From Fennellomyces sp. T-0311 (Eukaryota; Mucoromycota; Mucoromycetes; Mucorales; Lichtheimiaceae): DNA of 64,000 nucleotides. The notes under the pieces were generated by a model. That model had not been told where the DNA came from and ran no database searches. It saw only the letters and a program-made list of their open reading frames with translations. Shown here piece by piece: positions 36,286 to 46,827 of this stretch; the stretch's first letter is position 1, and each line of letters begins with the position of its first letter. The stretch is taken from NCBI GenBank assembly GCA_025266875.1, contig JALLLT010000063.1:1-64000 (forward strand), written 5' to 3'. The translations under genes and the position numbers were made by a program.

Positions 36286-37190
36286 TTACACATGTATCTT
36301 GTTGGGGCAAGGACGCTTGTTACGCATGTGCTTTAACAGTGTATTGCTCCTCCGGAACTTTTTTCCGCAGTTTTGACAGGGAAGCAGGCACGGATTAGGA
36401 TCGTGCTTGTTTTTGTAATGTGGCCTATAATCGAACTTCTTGGTAAAAGGATAGACAGATATATCTTCCGCAAAGAAGACAAGGTGTCTTCAAATCCCAT
36501 GGTACTTATATTGCATGAATTTAGTTGTATGTGATTGATCGGCACTGTGCGAGTCTTCTGAGCTTTGTAACGATGAATACAATTGTATGTCATCGGCGAT
36601 CTTAAAGACGAAATAAGATGAATGATGTTATTTAATAAACAGGGAATAAATCCTTACTGTTGAAGGGCTATCTGTTATAGATGAGGCTGTACCCGGACTT
36701 CCACAATGTACTACTAGAAAGAGCGCAGTATAGTTGATTGTAAAGCCTTGAGTTGGTGTATCCTCAAATATGCACTTTGTTGAATGGCCTACTTGTTGAT
36801 GTAGTTCACAATATGGTAGAGTATATTATATAATAAAACGTAAGAGAGGAGTCAAAATCATGTGAAATTATGCTATACAATGCACAACAACAGCTTACCT
36901 CCCAGTTGAATATGCCAGAATAACATCGTTTTGTTGCTTCACTATAGTAGGACGCTGTATTTACTGATGAGTTACCAAAACTAATGTTGTATCAGTTGGT
37001 GTTCGGTTCACCGAAAACTGCCCGCTGGGAATTCGTTAATGCCGCAGAAGTTGAGGTTTGCTCGTTTCCTTGGTTTGCTTCCTGGCTATAATTTTCGTTC
37101 TGTCTCTGATGGAAATTACTTCGAATAGGCACCTTAATTTTGGCACATGTGATGCTTATTATGCGTTTAAAATATTCTAAAAAAGAGTTA
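36286..37190 (-). pseudogene. degenerate zinc-finger array member 4
   Basis: The final exon retains an intact second finger (CQNC, 12 residues, H, six residues, C) and ends at 36286. Finger 1 is disrupted: its CLLCGR part lies in one frame and its FTKKFDYRPHYKNKH part in another, and the second frame has a TGA just upstream. An earlier exon-like stretch (about 37120-36895, ending NWE then GTAAGC) resembles exon 1 of the 40-kb copy but contains an in-frame TGA and has no ATG. A middle exon (ending SPST then GTAAGG, near 36658) is plausible. Most likely a decayed paralogue of the 29/39.6-kb genes. Confidence 0.55.
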
Positions 37191-37704
37191 GGTATCCAAC
37201 GAACAGTTGAAGAAAGCGATCTACTTTATGTGATAATTTGTTCACTTATAGAGGATTTGCCCATATATCACGGCTCATATTGTTACAATGCTTGGTGTGC
37301 AGCGCTGCCAAGGCCTCACATACAGCTCCCTTCCTCCGCGTATGCAGCGAAAGCTATATAGCCATGTTATATTCTGGATACAGGCATGCCCATCTTCGAT
37401 ATTAGCTTTTCGTGATTAAATCGGCATCACTAGTATTAAAGAATAATTTTCTCATTGGACAATGTTAGTGTATCCGTCTTACTTCCTATACAATTGATTC
37501 AGGACAAACCAAAATCTCCATTAAATGCTACATTATATATCCCTGATTCAGGGTCAGTAGTATGGTTGCCGTTGTTAGAGAGTGTACTATTGTCTTTGAG
37601 GCTGACATCTTCTGTCAAAAAAAGTACCACATATAGTTTCCAAAAAAAAAATATAAATAACTATGATATGTGTTACATGTTTTAGTAATAATGTCGATCA
37701 TATA
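37191..37704. other. intergenic, nothing seen
   Basis: Short AT-rich frames only, ending at a TA-flanked MITE. Confidence 0.35.
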
Positions 37705-37843
37705 CAGTGGAACTCCACTTTTTGCACAGGCGGCTTTTCAGAAGATGTAGTGCAAAACTGACGGTGTGCGAAAACTGGGGGTGAATTGGAGAGACGTTGA
37801 GCGGGTTGGGCGAGATCTTGATGCAAAAGTCAAGATTCTACTG
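37705..37843. mobile_element. 139-bp TA-flanked MITE
   Basis: Starts CAGTGGAACTCCACTTTTTG and ends with the reverse complement of CAGTAGAATCTTGACTTTTG, with TA on both sides (37703-37704, 37844-37845). It is the inverted counterpart of the element at 3537-3676. Confidence 0.6.
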
Positions 37844-38066
37844 TAGGTAAAAGCCCTTCCATCCGACTTTTACTTTATATTCCCATTCTACTTTATCATT
37901 CTCCCTTTTCTATTATTTTCTGACATTGTTTCCTTTCTCATGGCTACTCCCTTTCCCCTACTGCCGCACAGGGTTTTCATTATCATGTTCAACCGGACCA
38001 GGCGTGAGCGGAAAGCTGTGATCACCGCGCGTTCATTTACGGCGTCAAGACATTTATTTCATCCTG
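37705..38066. repeat. interspersed repeat, inverted copy of 3312-3676
   Basis: See the partner entry. The MITE is at the left end here (37705-37843) and the shared flank continues to the CCTGTAG motif at about 38066. A weaker, partial copy of the inner part (GGAACAGGCGAGAACGGAAG) occurs again at about 38300-38350. Confidence 0.6.
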
Positions 38067-39558
38067 TAGTGAGTCCATGCGTTTCCCTCCCCAAGCTTTC
38101 ACTTCAACTCGCTTTTCCCGCAGCTTTTGGCGCTCCTTCCATATAGAAAAAAAGCAAGGGATCACTGTAATCGTTTCTTCTTTACTAATTTACTTTGCAC
38201 CAGTAAGGTTTTTAATGCTCCTTATTCAGTTTCTACATTTCTACTTTGTACCTTTTCTTTTGTCTTCCTCCATTTTCTCTGCTACTGAGTAGGTTTTTTT
38301 CTTAAACGGAACAGGCGAGAACGGAAGCTGTGATCAGCGAGCATTCACCAAAAAGTTATCATATAATGCCCCCACTTGAACTTGTAATTATTTCTCGCAT
38401 TCCTTTTCACATTATACTATATTCAGCATCGCGAACCCTCTTTATAATCAGTGCCATAGAAAAAGGGTCGCAAAAGTACAGTTTCGGTTACCCTGACCAA
38501 AAAAACGCCATATACGTTCATATTACATGCACCAGCACGTTCATTGCATCATGAGAACGGGCAGCGTACCGGGTATCTACAATAAAATAAAGTACGGCAA
38601 GCCAGTGCTTTAAACCGGAAGGTACGCTGCAAACCAACCCGGTTATACATATACCGGGTATACTCAAAATCATTTCAGAAGTTTGCCTACGTACACGATC
38701 AAAAGGATCATGTTGTACTTCCAATGCAAAAGCTAACAATAGTTCGTATCTAATATACCATCTGTACCCTGGAAGCCAAGAGGCTTGGGGATCGCTGTCT
38801 AATCACATGTGTCTATTTCCTTTCCTCTGGGAATGCACTCGTCATATGAGTGCTATGCCAAATGGTATGGATATAAGGTGGTCATTTTAAGCTTGCGATC
38901 TATGGGTGTGTATGGTTCACTCGTGACAAAACAATTGGGTGCCACAAAGCTCCTTGGGTGTATACTTTGCTCATAAACGAGGCCAATGCAGCCTATCGAT
39001 GATTCAGTTATTCAATAGTACATTAGCAGTTAATAATTGAGTGTACTCACTGTATACTCTCCTCCTGGTGACTTTATGCAAGTATCAATTCTTAAAATGG
39101 TCTGGTGACACATTGCTAAAGCATAACTTGAGCTTTCATGCATCGGTGCAACATATATTTTGTTCTAGATGTTCTGTTATGACATCATGAACACGTCATT
39201 TTTGTCGGAGTAGTATGTAGCATAATACAAGCTTTCACAATGGGACCGGGTCGATGGGCAGGATGTCTTTCAGAACCAATCAATAGGTGCGGCGTCTCCT
39301 TGGGTATCCATTGTCAAGTGCTCCATTCATACTCCAATACTCTTACTGTCACCACTGCCTTCAGTGATATCAATGATCATTCTGGGAGGTCCAAAAAAAG
39401 CATAAAAATTAATAGGCTTACTTTATGTGTTAAAAAAATTACTATCTATTGGGGAAGAGATTAAGGAATATGCTTAAATAGCGGTGTCGACGGGTATCAT
39501 AATGCTTCCTTCACTTCAAGCCAGTAATTATAGATCCCGTAGCAATGTGAAATCCAAT
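38067..39558. other. intergenic, no gene seen
   Basis: Low-complexity T-rich stretches and short frames; no recognisable domain. Confidence 0.35.
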
Positions 39559-40412
39559 CTAAGGTTTCTTTTGGCATGGCTTTTTTCTGCGCCAATGTTT
39601 GAGCAAAACGTCTTTGCGTGTAAATCGCTCCTTGCATACGCCGCACTGGTGCTTTCTTTCTTTCCGGTGGATGGTCTCTTCATGTCTTATGCAATCCCAT
39701 ACTTTATTGAAGCCCTTTCCGCAATACCGGCAGTATTTACTTGATTCAGAGGAGGTTATCTCAGGAGACCGTTTGTTATCTAGTGAGCCTTTGTCGGTCG
39801 AATCATCCTTCGTGCCCTGAAGTTCGGTAAACGTCTGATTATCACTTTGTTGATTTGCCTATGATAACAGTCTTCAACTTCTTTGAAAGCGCCATCATAG
39901 CGCCACGTCATCACTTACGTTCGGTGGGCAGGCTTCTGGTGTCCGGTCCAGTGGACTATTAACATATCCACGGTCATGGGCGACCTTGACAATGACACGT
40001 TCAGGAGTGTCGACTCCAATATAGCACAATGAACGAATGACCATATCCTTATAGTCTCGAGCACTCATAGATGACTGTTATAAAAGAAAATGAATCTGCT
40101 TAGCTTTCAAACGCATGCTTGATGAAAAAACTTTAGTACTTCAGGTATCGAAGATAAAAAGTATCCTGGTCGAGTTTCATTATCGCGATGAATATGCTCG
40201 CGTGTCGGTGTCCCCCAGGTGCCAAGACGGCCCTGGCTTGGACAACTCTTGTCAGCAGCTTGTGACATGTGAGAGGCGGGTGCATTCATCGAGCAGTAAC
40301 CATTGAACGCAATTTGGGCATTCAACATCTCTTGAGCGTCTTGACGATTGTAGTTGTTATAATCTTGGAATGACATGCTTGCAATGAAATGATAGATTGC
40401 TTTCCTGCCCAT
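39559..40412 (-). CDS. paired C2H2/C2HC zinc-finger protein, array member 5
   Basis: Three exons: 40412-40140, 40074-39919 and 39834-39559; 234 residues. Fingers as in the 29-kb gene (CRYC/HEETIH type, then C2HC ending KKPC). Exon 1 differs from its duplicate (MSFQDYNNYNRQDAQEML against MPLQNYDRCNPQVAQEV), and the last residues after the final Cys differ too, because the duplicated block ends inside the stop region. Both candidate exon-3 acceptors (the TAG upstream and the CAG chosen) keep the frame open here, unlike in the 29-kb copy. Confidence 0.68.
39571..40227. repeat. segmental duplication, right partner of 29071-29727
   Basis: Constant offset of 10,500 bp; differences are mainly single transitions. 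Similarity fades inside exon 1 of the zinc-finger gene and just after its last finger. Confidence 0.9.
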
Positions 40413-42933
40413 GATCCCTTATTTTATACATGCCGTTTGGGATCTGGTGACCTCTCAATAGAGTCATATCTTCGAATCTTTCAGTTAGCCGGGCCACTCG
40501 CGGAGTTGATGAAACAAATGTGGAGAGTTGCTCACGTGTGTCACACCCGGGTCATTCACACACCCACAAACTCCTTTAACTAATGTTCGCTGGTTGACCT
40601 TCTGCCAATTCTCCTCTGTTGACCAAGTGTTATAGAATACATGCTACACGGATAATATATTTGTTGCGAACAGATTGGATCACTCGATAAGGCCAACAGC
40701 TTTGTATATAGTTAACTACGCGATAACCTTAATATTCATCAGGATTCTGTTTAAAGGTCTGACGTTGATCGTCGCCACCAAATTCGATTGGATCAGCTGA
40801 AAATATCACACAGTGTAGTGAAAAAAAAGAAGTTGGTATCAATGCAAGTTGCTTTCTTTCTATAACCGTAATGCCTATCAGCAGGTACAATCTGCAAGAA
40901 AAAAGTGTCATCTTCCAAACGATCTACAACAGGACAATTATCAATAAAGCACTGCCTGTAGGTGTGGGCGTTTTTTATTTCGGATCCGACTGTACTGTCA
41001 GCTGGGGCATCGCGTGGTGAATACGGGATGATTGCAAGCAACGAAAGCGCCGTAGATTATAAAGCATTTATTATATAGAAACAATGTAGCAGAACAGGCT
41101 CCTCAGATTTTTGACTTGCTTATTCTGCAAAGGAAGTCATGATCATAGCTTAATCTCTTGTTAAAACACGTTATCCAAAAATAACTGCGGTGACAGAACC
41201 TCTGATTGACAGGCCATGTCGCATTTCCGACGGATGCCCATGCACAGCCCCAACTTGACAATCATGTGCCTGACGTCTATTGATATTTTAGGAGTGGGCC
41301 GTCTCCAAACCCTAAACATTGGCCAGAGCACTGGGGACCTAGCCCATATATAGCATGTGGTTAATTATAGTATTCCCGAGATTGGCGCAAAGATGATGCA
41401 GCGCAGGGTCGCTTCGTAAGCCTGAGTGCTTCAGGTGATGCATATCACCTATCAACGTTATCAAATGACGCATCACATTGCGTGGCATACAAGTTTCACT
41501 ATGAGTCTGTTTCAAAATGATCGTATATATCACGTTTGATAGTCTGTTATCGTTTACTTTTGGGAAGTTACGGCCCTCAGAGTTGTTGTACGCGTTCTCT
41601 AGATGCCCTGTTACCGTTCTTACCCACGATCACAATTACGTAGCTTGTTTGTGGAAGCATGGGATCTTAGTGCGGTGTGTAACTTAAAAGAGAAGTACAT
41701 TGTAAGCAAGTAGCCAACTGCAGCAAAATATTTTTCACGGGGTTAAATTTGTGCAATAGGAGAGCGACATTATTCGTGAAACTGCAGGTTTGATACGGTA
41801 TATTAATTGCGTTCATAACATACCATCTCCATCTTCCTTGTCTTTAGGCTTAGGCTCACAAAAAACTTGGGTATATGTAAAGTCGAAGCAAGCAGTTGTA
41901 CTCATACCTTTATTAACCAGTAGCACTGAGGTTCCCGTACAATGACAAGACCGGTAGCATCTGTTAAAAATTCAACGTATTACTCACTGGTCATTAAAAC
42001 AGGGATAAAAACGCTCAGCAGCTTCCGCAGATCGGAAGTCAAGGTGAGCCGAATCGGAACTTGTATAGCAGTAATGTTATGAAGGGAGAGAAACGAACTC
42101 AGACCATGAACGAGCATAATTACGTTATATACGAATGGGGGAACCACACAGCTGTATCATCACGCACTATGTATTCACAACATATTACAATAGTTCCTTT
42201 AGTAGTGAGTGGTGTCACACACTTGTGCCCTTATATAAGGTCTTGTGAACAGATAAAAATAAAGGAGAGCTTTTTCTTCCCAGAGGAGGATAGAAGAGAG
42301 CCCTCCTGTGAGTGTTCATTTGAGACATTGTTAGTGTATGAAAACTTATCAGTTGTAAATTCGATAGTGACATTCTGTACACGTGTATCGGTGTTCTTGA
42401 TTTACACATCCTCTTTTAAATTTGTATTCTTCAGCGGTTGGTGTATACCGATTTTTCCTCGATAGAGCGTTTGCCTACCGAGCTTCTTCAGATAGCAACA
42501 AAGGTATTTTCCATATTCTTGATTTAGATAGTACTTCTTCTTTGCTCACATGGCAGGGTCTCTCCTTCTAGATCCTGTCGCTGTCACAAGTTCCCGGACT
42601 TTATTACAGTAATTCTCTTATCTTCTTGTTGTTAGAAACGTGGGAATTCATTCGAAATTAGAGCTCATTGGTTCAGAGATAGCTTTCATCAAGTCGTATC
42701 ATTACTGCAGTAGTTACCAGCTATCGCTACTGCATCCACAGCCAATTCGAAGCTAAGTAACGTGTATGGTGTTATATAATTCCGGGAAAAGGGCGACTGT
42801 AATATCTATCCATGTCAAGCAGAATAAATGCCAACATATCTATTCGGCTTTCAAGGCCACGTGCGCTCTTTGAATAGGATGCGCGGTGCCGAGGTGTTCC
42901 GATGGGAAGGGTTATCTACACACAGTGTAGATG
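40413..42933. other. 2.5-kb intergenic region; one weak frame
   Basis: The equivalent interval in the left duplicate is only about 1.3 kb. A minus-strand frame at about 41041-40731 reads RDAPADSTVGSEIKNAHTYR and, after a possible intron, ADPIEFGGDDQRQTFKQ, but it has no ATG. A plus-strand frame at 42.06-42.46 kb starts at TTG. I recognise neither and treat both as doubtful. Confidence 0.35.
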
Positions 42934-43815
42934 GTTTATATACACGGCCGTTATGTATGTAAGAGCCTTAACCAAACATACATGTGACACTGACACAACC
43001 TCCAATACTGATTACCATTCACGTTTTGATACGTTTATTAAAAAAAGTCACGATGGATGTGGAGAGATAAGCAGCAAGGCAGCTTCATTATCTAAACTGG
43101 AGCATCCCGAGCATCCAGACAGCGCTTTGCTTTTTGTCGGTGACGAGCAAGAATATCCCGACGGCCGAAGGCACGGAAGCATGTGGTGCAATCATGGCGA
43201 TGAAGGCCTCGATGAACGTTTTTAATATGTTGAGTTAGGCCCTTTCTTGTTCTGAATGAGCGGCCACATTGCGGGCAAACATGCTCAAATGGTGGCTTTT
43301 GCAAAGGCAGCACCAATAGTTCTCCAAAACTGACCTTGTCACTTGACGATTCACCATGTTGACCATCAGCAAGTACTTTATGTTTACCGTTGTCTTCGAT
43401 CAAAATGAAATCGCTTCCCTAATAAATGCTGAATGTCAGCTTTATTCCACAGAAACGCGGACGATCCTCCAAAGGTTGAAATCACTTACTTCACTTGGGG
43501 CTGTGAATTGAGCGAAATCAGCATGACTCTTATGGGTGGAACCACTCGTCAAGTTATAGTCATTGAACATGGCGGAATGCACGACGTCGCCGAAATTTGA
43601 ATGCATCACGTCGCATACGTGATGGCAGTACTGTTCCTGTTGGTCATTGGGCGTTGCCTGGGGAGAAAAGGAGTTAGAAACAGTAATTCATGCAGCTGGA
43701 AATTCCGCCTACCAACGACGGAGTTTGCTCGCTGCCTTGACCCGGTTGCCATGGTACATAAAGACCAAGGCCGGAAACGGCCCATTCACTGGTCTTGCGC
43801 AACAATGGTACTGGC
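42934..43815. repeat. segmental duplication, right partner of 31044-31925
   Basis: Constant offset of 11,890 bp. Intron positions and splice sites are retained. Similarity ends abruptly at CGCAACAATGGT, where the right copy has lost about 28 codons of exon 1. Confidence 0.9.
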
Positions 43816-43880
43816 GCGAACAAAGCCATTCGCGTTGTAGGATTCGAAGAGTGACGTGTGGGGTTAATGTTACTGGGCAT
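43092..43880 (-). CDS. paired C2H2/C2HC zinc-finger protein, array member 6 (start lost, shortened)
   Basis: Near-identical to the 31-kb gene in exon 2 (43657-43490) and exon 3 (43418-43092), with the same two fingers. Exon 1 ends at 43713. The ancestral ATG is gone: the corresponding position reads through GAATGTAATACGG, where the only ATG is out of frame and followed by a stop. The next in-frame ATG is at 43880 (MPSNIN), giving 220 residues. Relative to the 31-kb copy, exon 1 also lacks the Ser-rich stretch and about 28 codons. It may be a shortened functional paralogue or an early pseudogene. Confidence 0.55.
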
Positions 43881-43940
43881 GTTCTTGCTAAGGAGGCAGC
43901 TATTGGTGTTCCGTATTACATTCTCTAACGGAACCGTCAC

Positions 43941-46059
43941 TTCTCATCAAATGCAAAAATTGTAACACACAAAAATTTTGAGAAAAATGAAAAAGGACAG
44001 TTCTGCAGCTGCTCTTATTTATATTCGAAAATGGCTTCGTATATGGGTTTGCACCTTCAGCGCATATGATCGGACTGTGATTACATTCTTCCCCTTTGTG
44101 TGCCCCCATCCATATTGATTACTGCAGTCTTATCAAATCGGCCGATTGCCGCCCATCCTTTTACTGTAATACCCACATGACTTGCCGCCCACTCTTTCTA
44201 TATTGAAACGTGATCGTCGCTTCTGCGTATTCAGGACAGCTGATTGGTGGGAATGCTAGTGGTATCATGTTCGCCATTCTTTGTCAAAATAACTCGGGAA
44301 CCACACCAAAAGTTTTATGGCCATCCATACGTTTTTATGATGACCACATTTTCTAAAAATAGGCTTGTTCGATTCTTTATAGTCATACGCCCACGAGAAA
44401 TGCTCTCGCTATTCAGGAGCTTAACCTATATGGTAAAAGTGCTTAACATGAAACTCTATGCAAGCTTCTACTATTGTACACTGGCACTCGTGAGCTGTGA
44501 CTTTTGTTACTTCAATATTGGTACGATACGTAATCAAAGAGTTATACCTGATGATATGATACTCTTTGGAGCTTTTCAGAAGGTACAGGTAATTATACCG
44601 TCCAAACTCCTTTAATTAATAGCCTTCATTTTAGGCGTGGCCTTCAAAAACCCGTAAAATAATAGTTGTGTGCCGTGCAGCTGACAAAATGGGGCGTAGC
44701 CCACTGTCATTTAAGGTGTTACAAAAAAGCAGCGATATTCAATATGCGCACGTATCGTATGTTTATGCGTGATATAAAGAAGCCTCAAACATGAACAGTT
44801 TCGTCTGTCGATCTTCGAAAAAGAAAAATGCACTTTTTGTTTGTTGTCCGAGTAAGCTATACTTTTGATTTTTTTATACCAGTACACTTATCTTTCAAGT
44901 ATATGCTAGTTACGTCCAATTTACATCGTTCGTAAGAATTAGCCATAGTCAGCTGTCCATCCGATTCCATTTATCCTTTTTCTCTCTATCGACTTGACAG
45001 AAAGAATCAGATTTTACTAAAAGCACAAACGGTTTCTTTTTCCAAATGGCTAAACTGTGTGATATCTGTATTAGCATTTATATAAATAGTGATTACTAAT
45101 TACTGATCTGCAAGCCAGAAAGTGTAGTATTAACTTTTAGGGTTTAAAGTTTTCAGTTTATTAAAGTTTGCCGCCCTCGCAAATAATTTGCTGTATCACA
45201 AGAAATTTGGAAGCAGTGTTCCCGCTTAACTCCATAGTACTTGGTTGACTATATCTGATGGTATGTATGGCGCCATTTGATTGGTACTAATTGTTATGCT
45301 AAATTTCTCTTTTGGTTGTTTTTTTTTTGATGATATAGAGGCGCTTAATTAAAAGTGGGCATGCGATGACATGACAAACGGAATCAATTTTGAAGAGGGT
45401 AACAAAGAAGTGTACTTGGACCGTGCTCTCCCACCCCCGTTGAACAGATAGGTATCAGCTGTACGATCATTTTGATTGATGTACGTTGTCAGTGCCTTGA
45501 GTTCGATTCATCACATGGTAAAATGTGCCGCAGCAAATTCTCAACTGAATTTTTTTCCCATAAGAAAAGTGGCATAAGCAAGTGCAAGGGGCTTTGGTAC
45601 GGGCAAAGCGTATAGTACCAGCGGATTCATTGGATCGACACATTCCGACATAATTAACCTGCAAATTCAGGTAGGTATATGTAAAAATATGAGCATACTA
45701 ATATACATAATGGGTAAAGCGGTTACGCACAGGCTTGGTCGCAAGTTCGCTTCTGATGCGTACGTTTCAGTAGTGCACTATTTCTCAAGAAATCCTTTGT
45801 ACAGTTTCAAAGTTAAACAAGTAAATATTAGGATAATGCGCAGTATTATTGTGCGGGTGTAGTTGAACTCTCTACTAAAAGTCTTTTGATGCGGTAAGCA
45901 TGTGTAAGGTCTGTGTTCTGATTCCAAAGAAGTAGACAGCGAGTATTCAGGCTCCACAGGACTCGTATTGCAATTCTCTTGTTGTAGAATTTCAGTTGCA
46001 TACGTATGATCGCCAAAATGAAACTATCCAACTGTGCGGCACAAAGATAGGTTCAGTTA
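43941..46059. other. gene desert, nothing seen
   Basis: AT-rich; the longest frame (44244-44615) starts at TTG and has no recognisable content. Confidence 0.4.
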
Positions 46060-46067
46060 CTGGTAGA

Positions 46068-46819
46068 TAGGCTTCTCCAATATACCCGAATACTCGTACC
46101 CGACTCGATACTCGGCATGACGAGTCGGGTACGAGTCGATAGATACTCGACTTGTTATGTTTTCGAGTTTTTTTTTTGAAATACCCGACTCGACTTGGTC
46201 AGTTATATGTACAAGATAATATATACAGGTGGATACATCCGGAATATATAGCAAATGGAAAGTAATGTATAGTTTCACTTGATAATTAAGCTTTATTTAC
46301 AGAGTGGCTACTAAAGGCGTGCGTCAATGTCATTCATAAATAGGCTTAATCATGTGCAAATGCAAGGTGGTCATAAAATGAGCTAGAAAGTGAATTTTTT
46401 TTTACCAAACCATACTTCTATTGCCTGCTACCTCCATTTATTTCCCGTTTGAAACTGTTATCGTCACGATATGTGCCGCTTACAACAGCAACAATAATAA
46501 AACAATATTGAAGAATGTGTCTTTTTCACATGCCTCAAATTCAGTGTTTGCCTCTTATTAATATCTGTTTCAAGCCAATGTAGATCCATTTTACACCAGT
46601 ATAATCATTTTTATGCTTGACATTGTCGCATTGATCTCGATTTCGGGAATCTTTGCTACTTTTATGCTGATTGCACCTAAGTCATTGTATCATTTTCGAG
46701 TCGGGCTTCGAGTACGAGTTTTCGAGTTTTTCGGGTATTTGACGAGTACGAGTCGACTTTTTTCGGGTCGGGTATGAGTCAGTAGATACCCGACTCGAAA
46801 ACCCGAATGGAGAACCCTA
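46068..46819. mobile_element. hAT-type MITE with perfect 8-bp target duplication
   Basis: The ends are TAGGCTTCTCCA at the left and the reverse complement of TAGGGTTCTCCA at the right. Both subterminal regions are packed with ACCCGACTCG/CGAGTCGGGT repeats in both orientations. The element is flanked by identical 8-bp direct repeats CTGGTAGA (46060-46067 and 46820-46827), the hallmark of hAT transposition. The 752-bp interior has no transposase frame, so it is non-autonomous. The exact target duplication points to a fairly recent insertion. Confidence 0.88.
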
Positions 46820-46827
46820 CTGGTAGA

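Noticed and set aside
42061..42465. A 134-codon frame in the finger array.
   Set aside because: Starts at TTG, has no recognisable content and lies in the remodelled spacer between duplicated blocks.
44244..44615. A 123-codon frame in the gene desert.
   Set aside because: Starts at TTG, hydrophobic low-complexity translation, no homology that I recognise.
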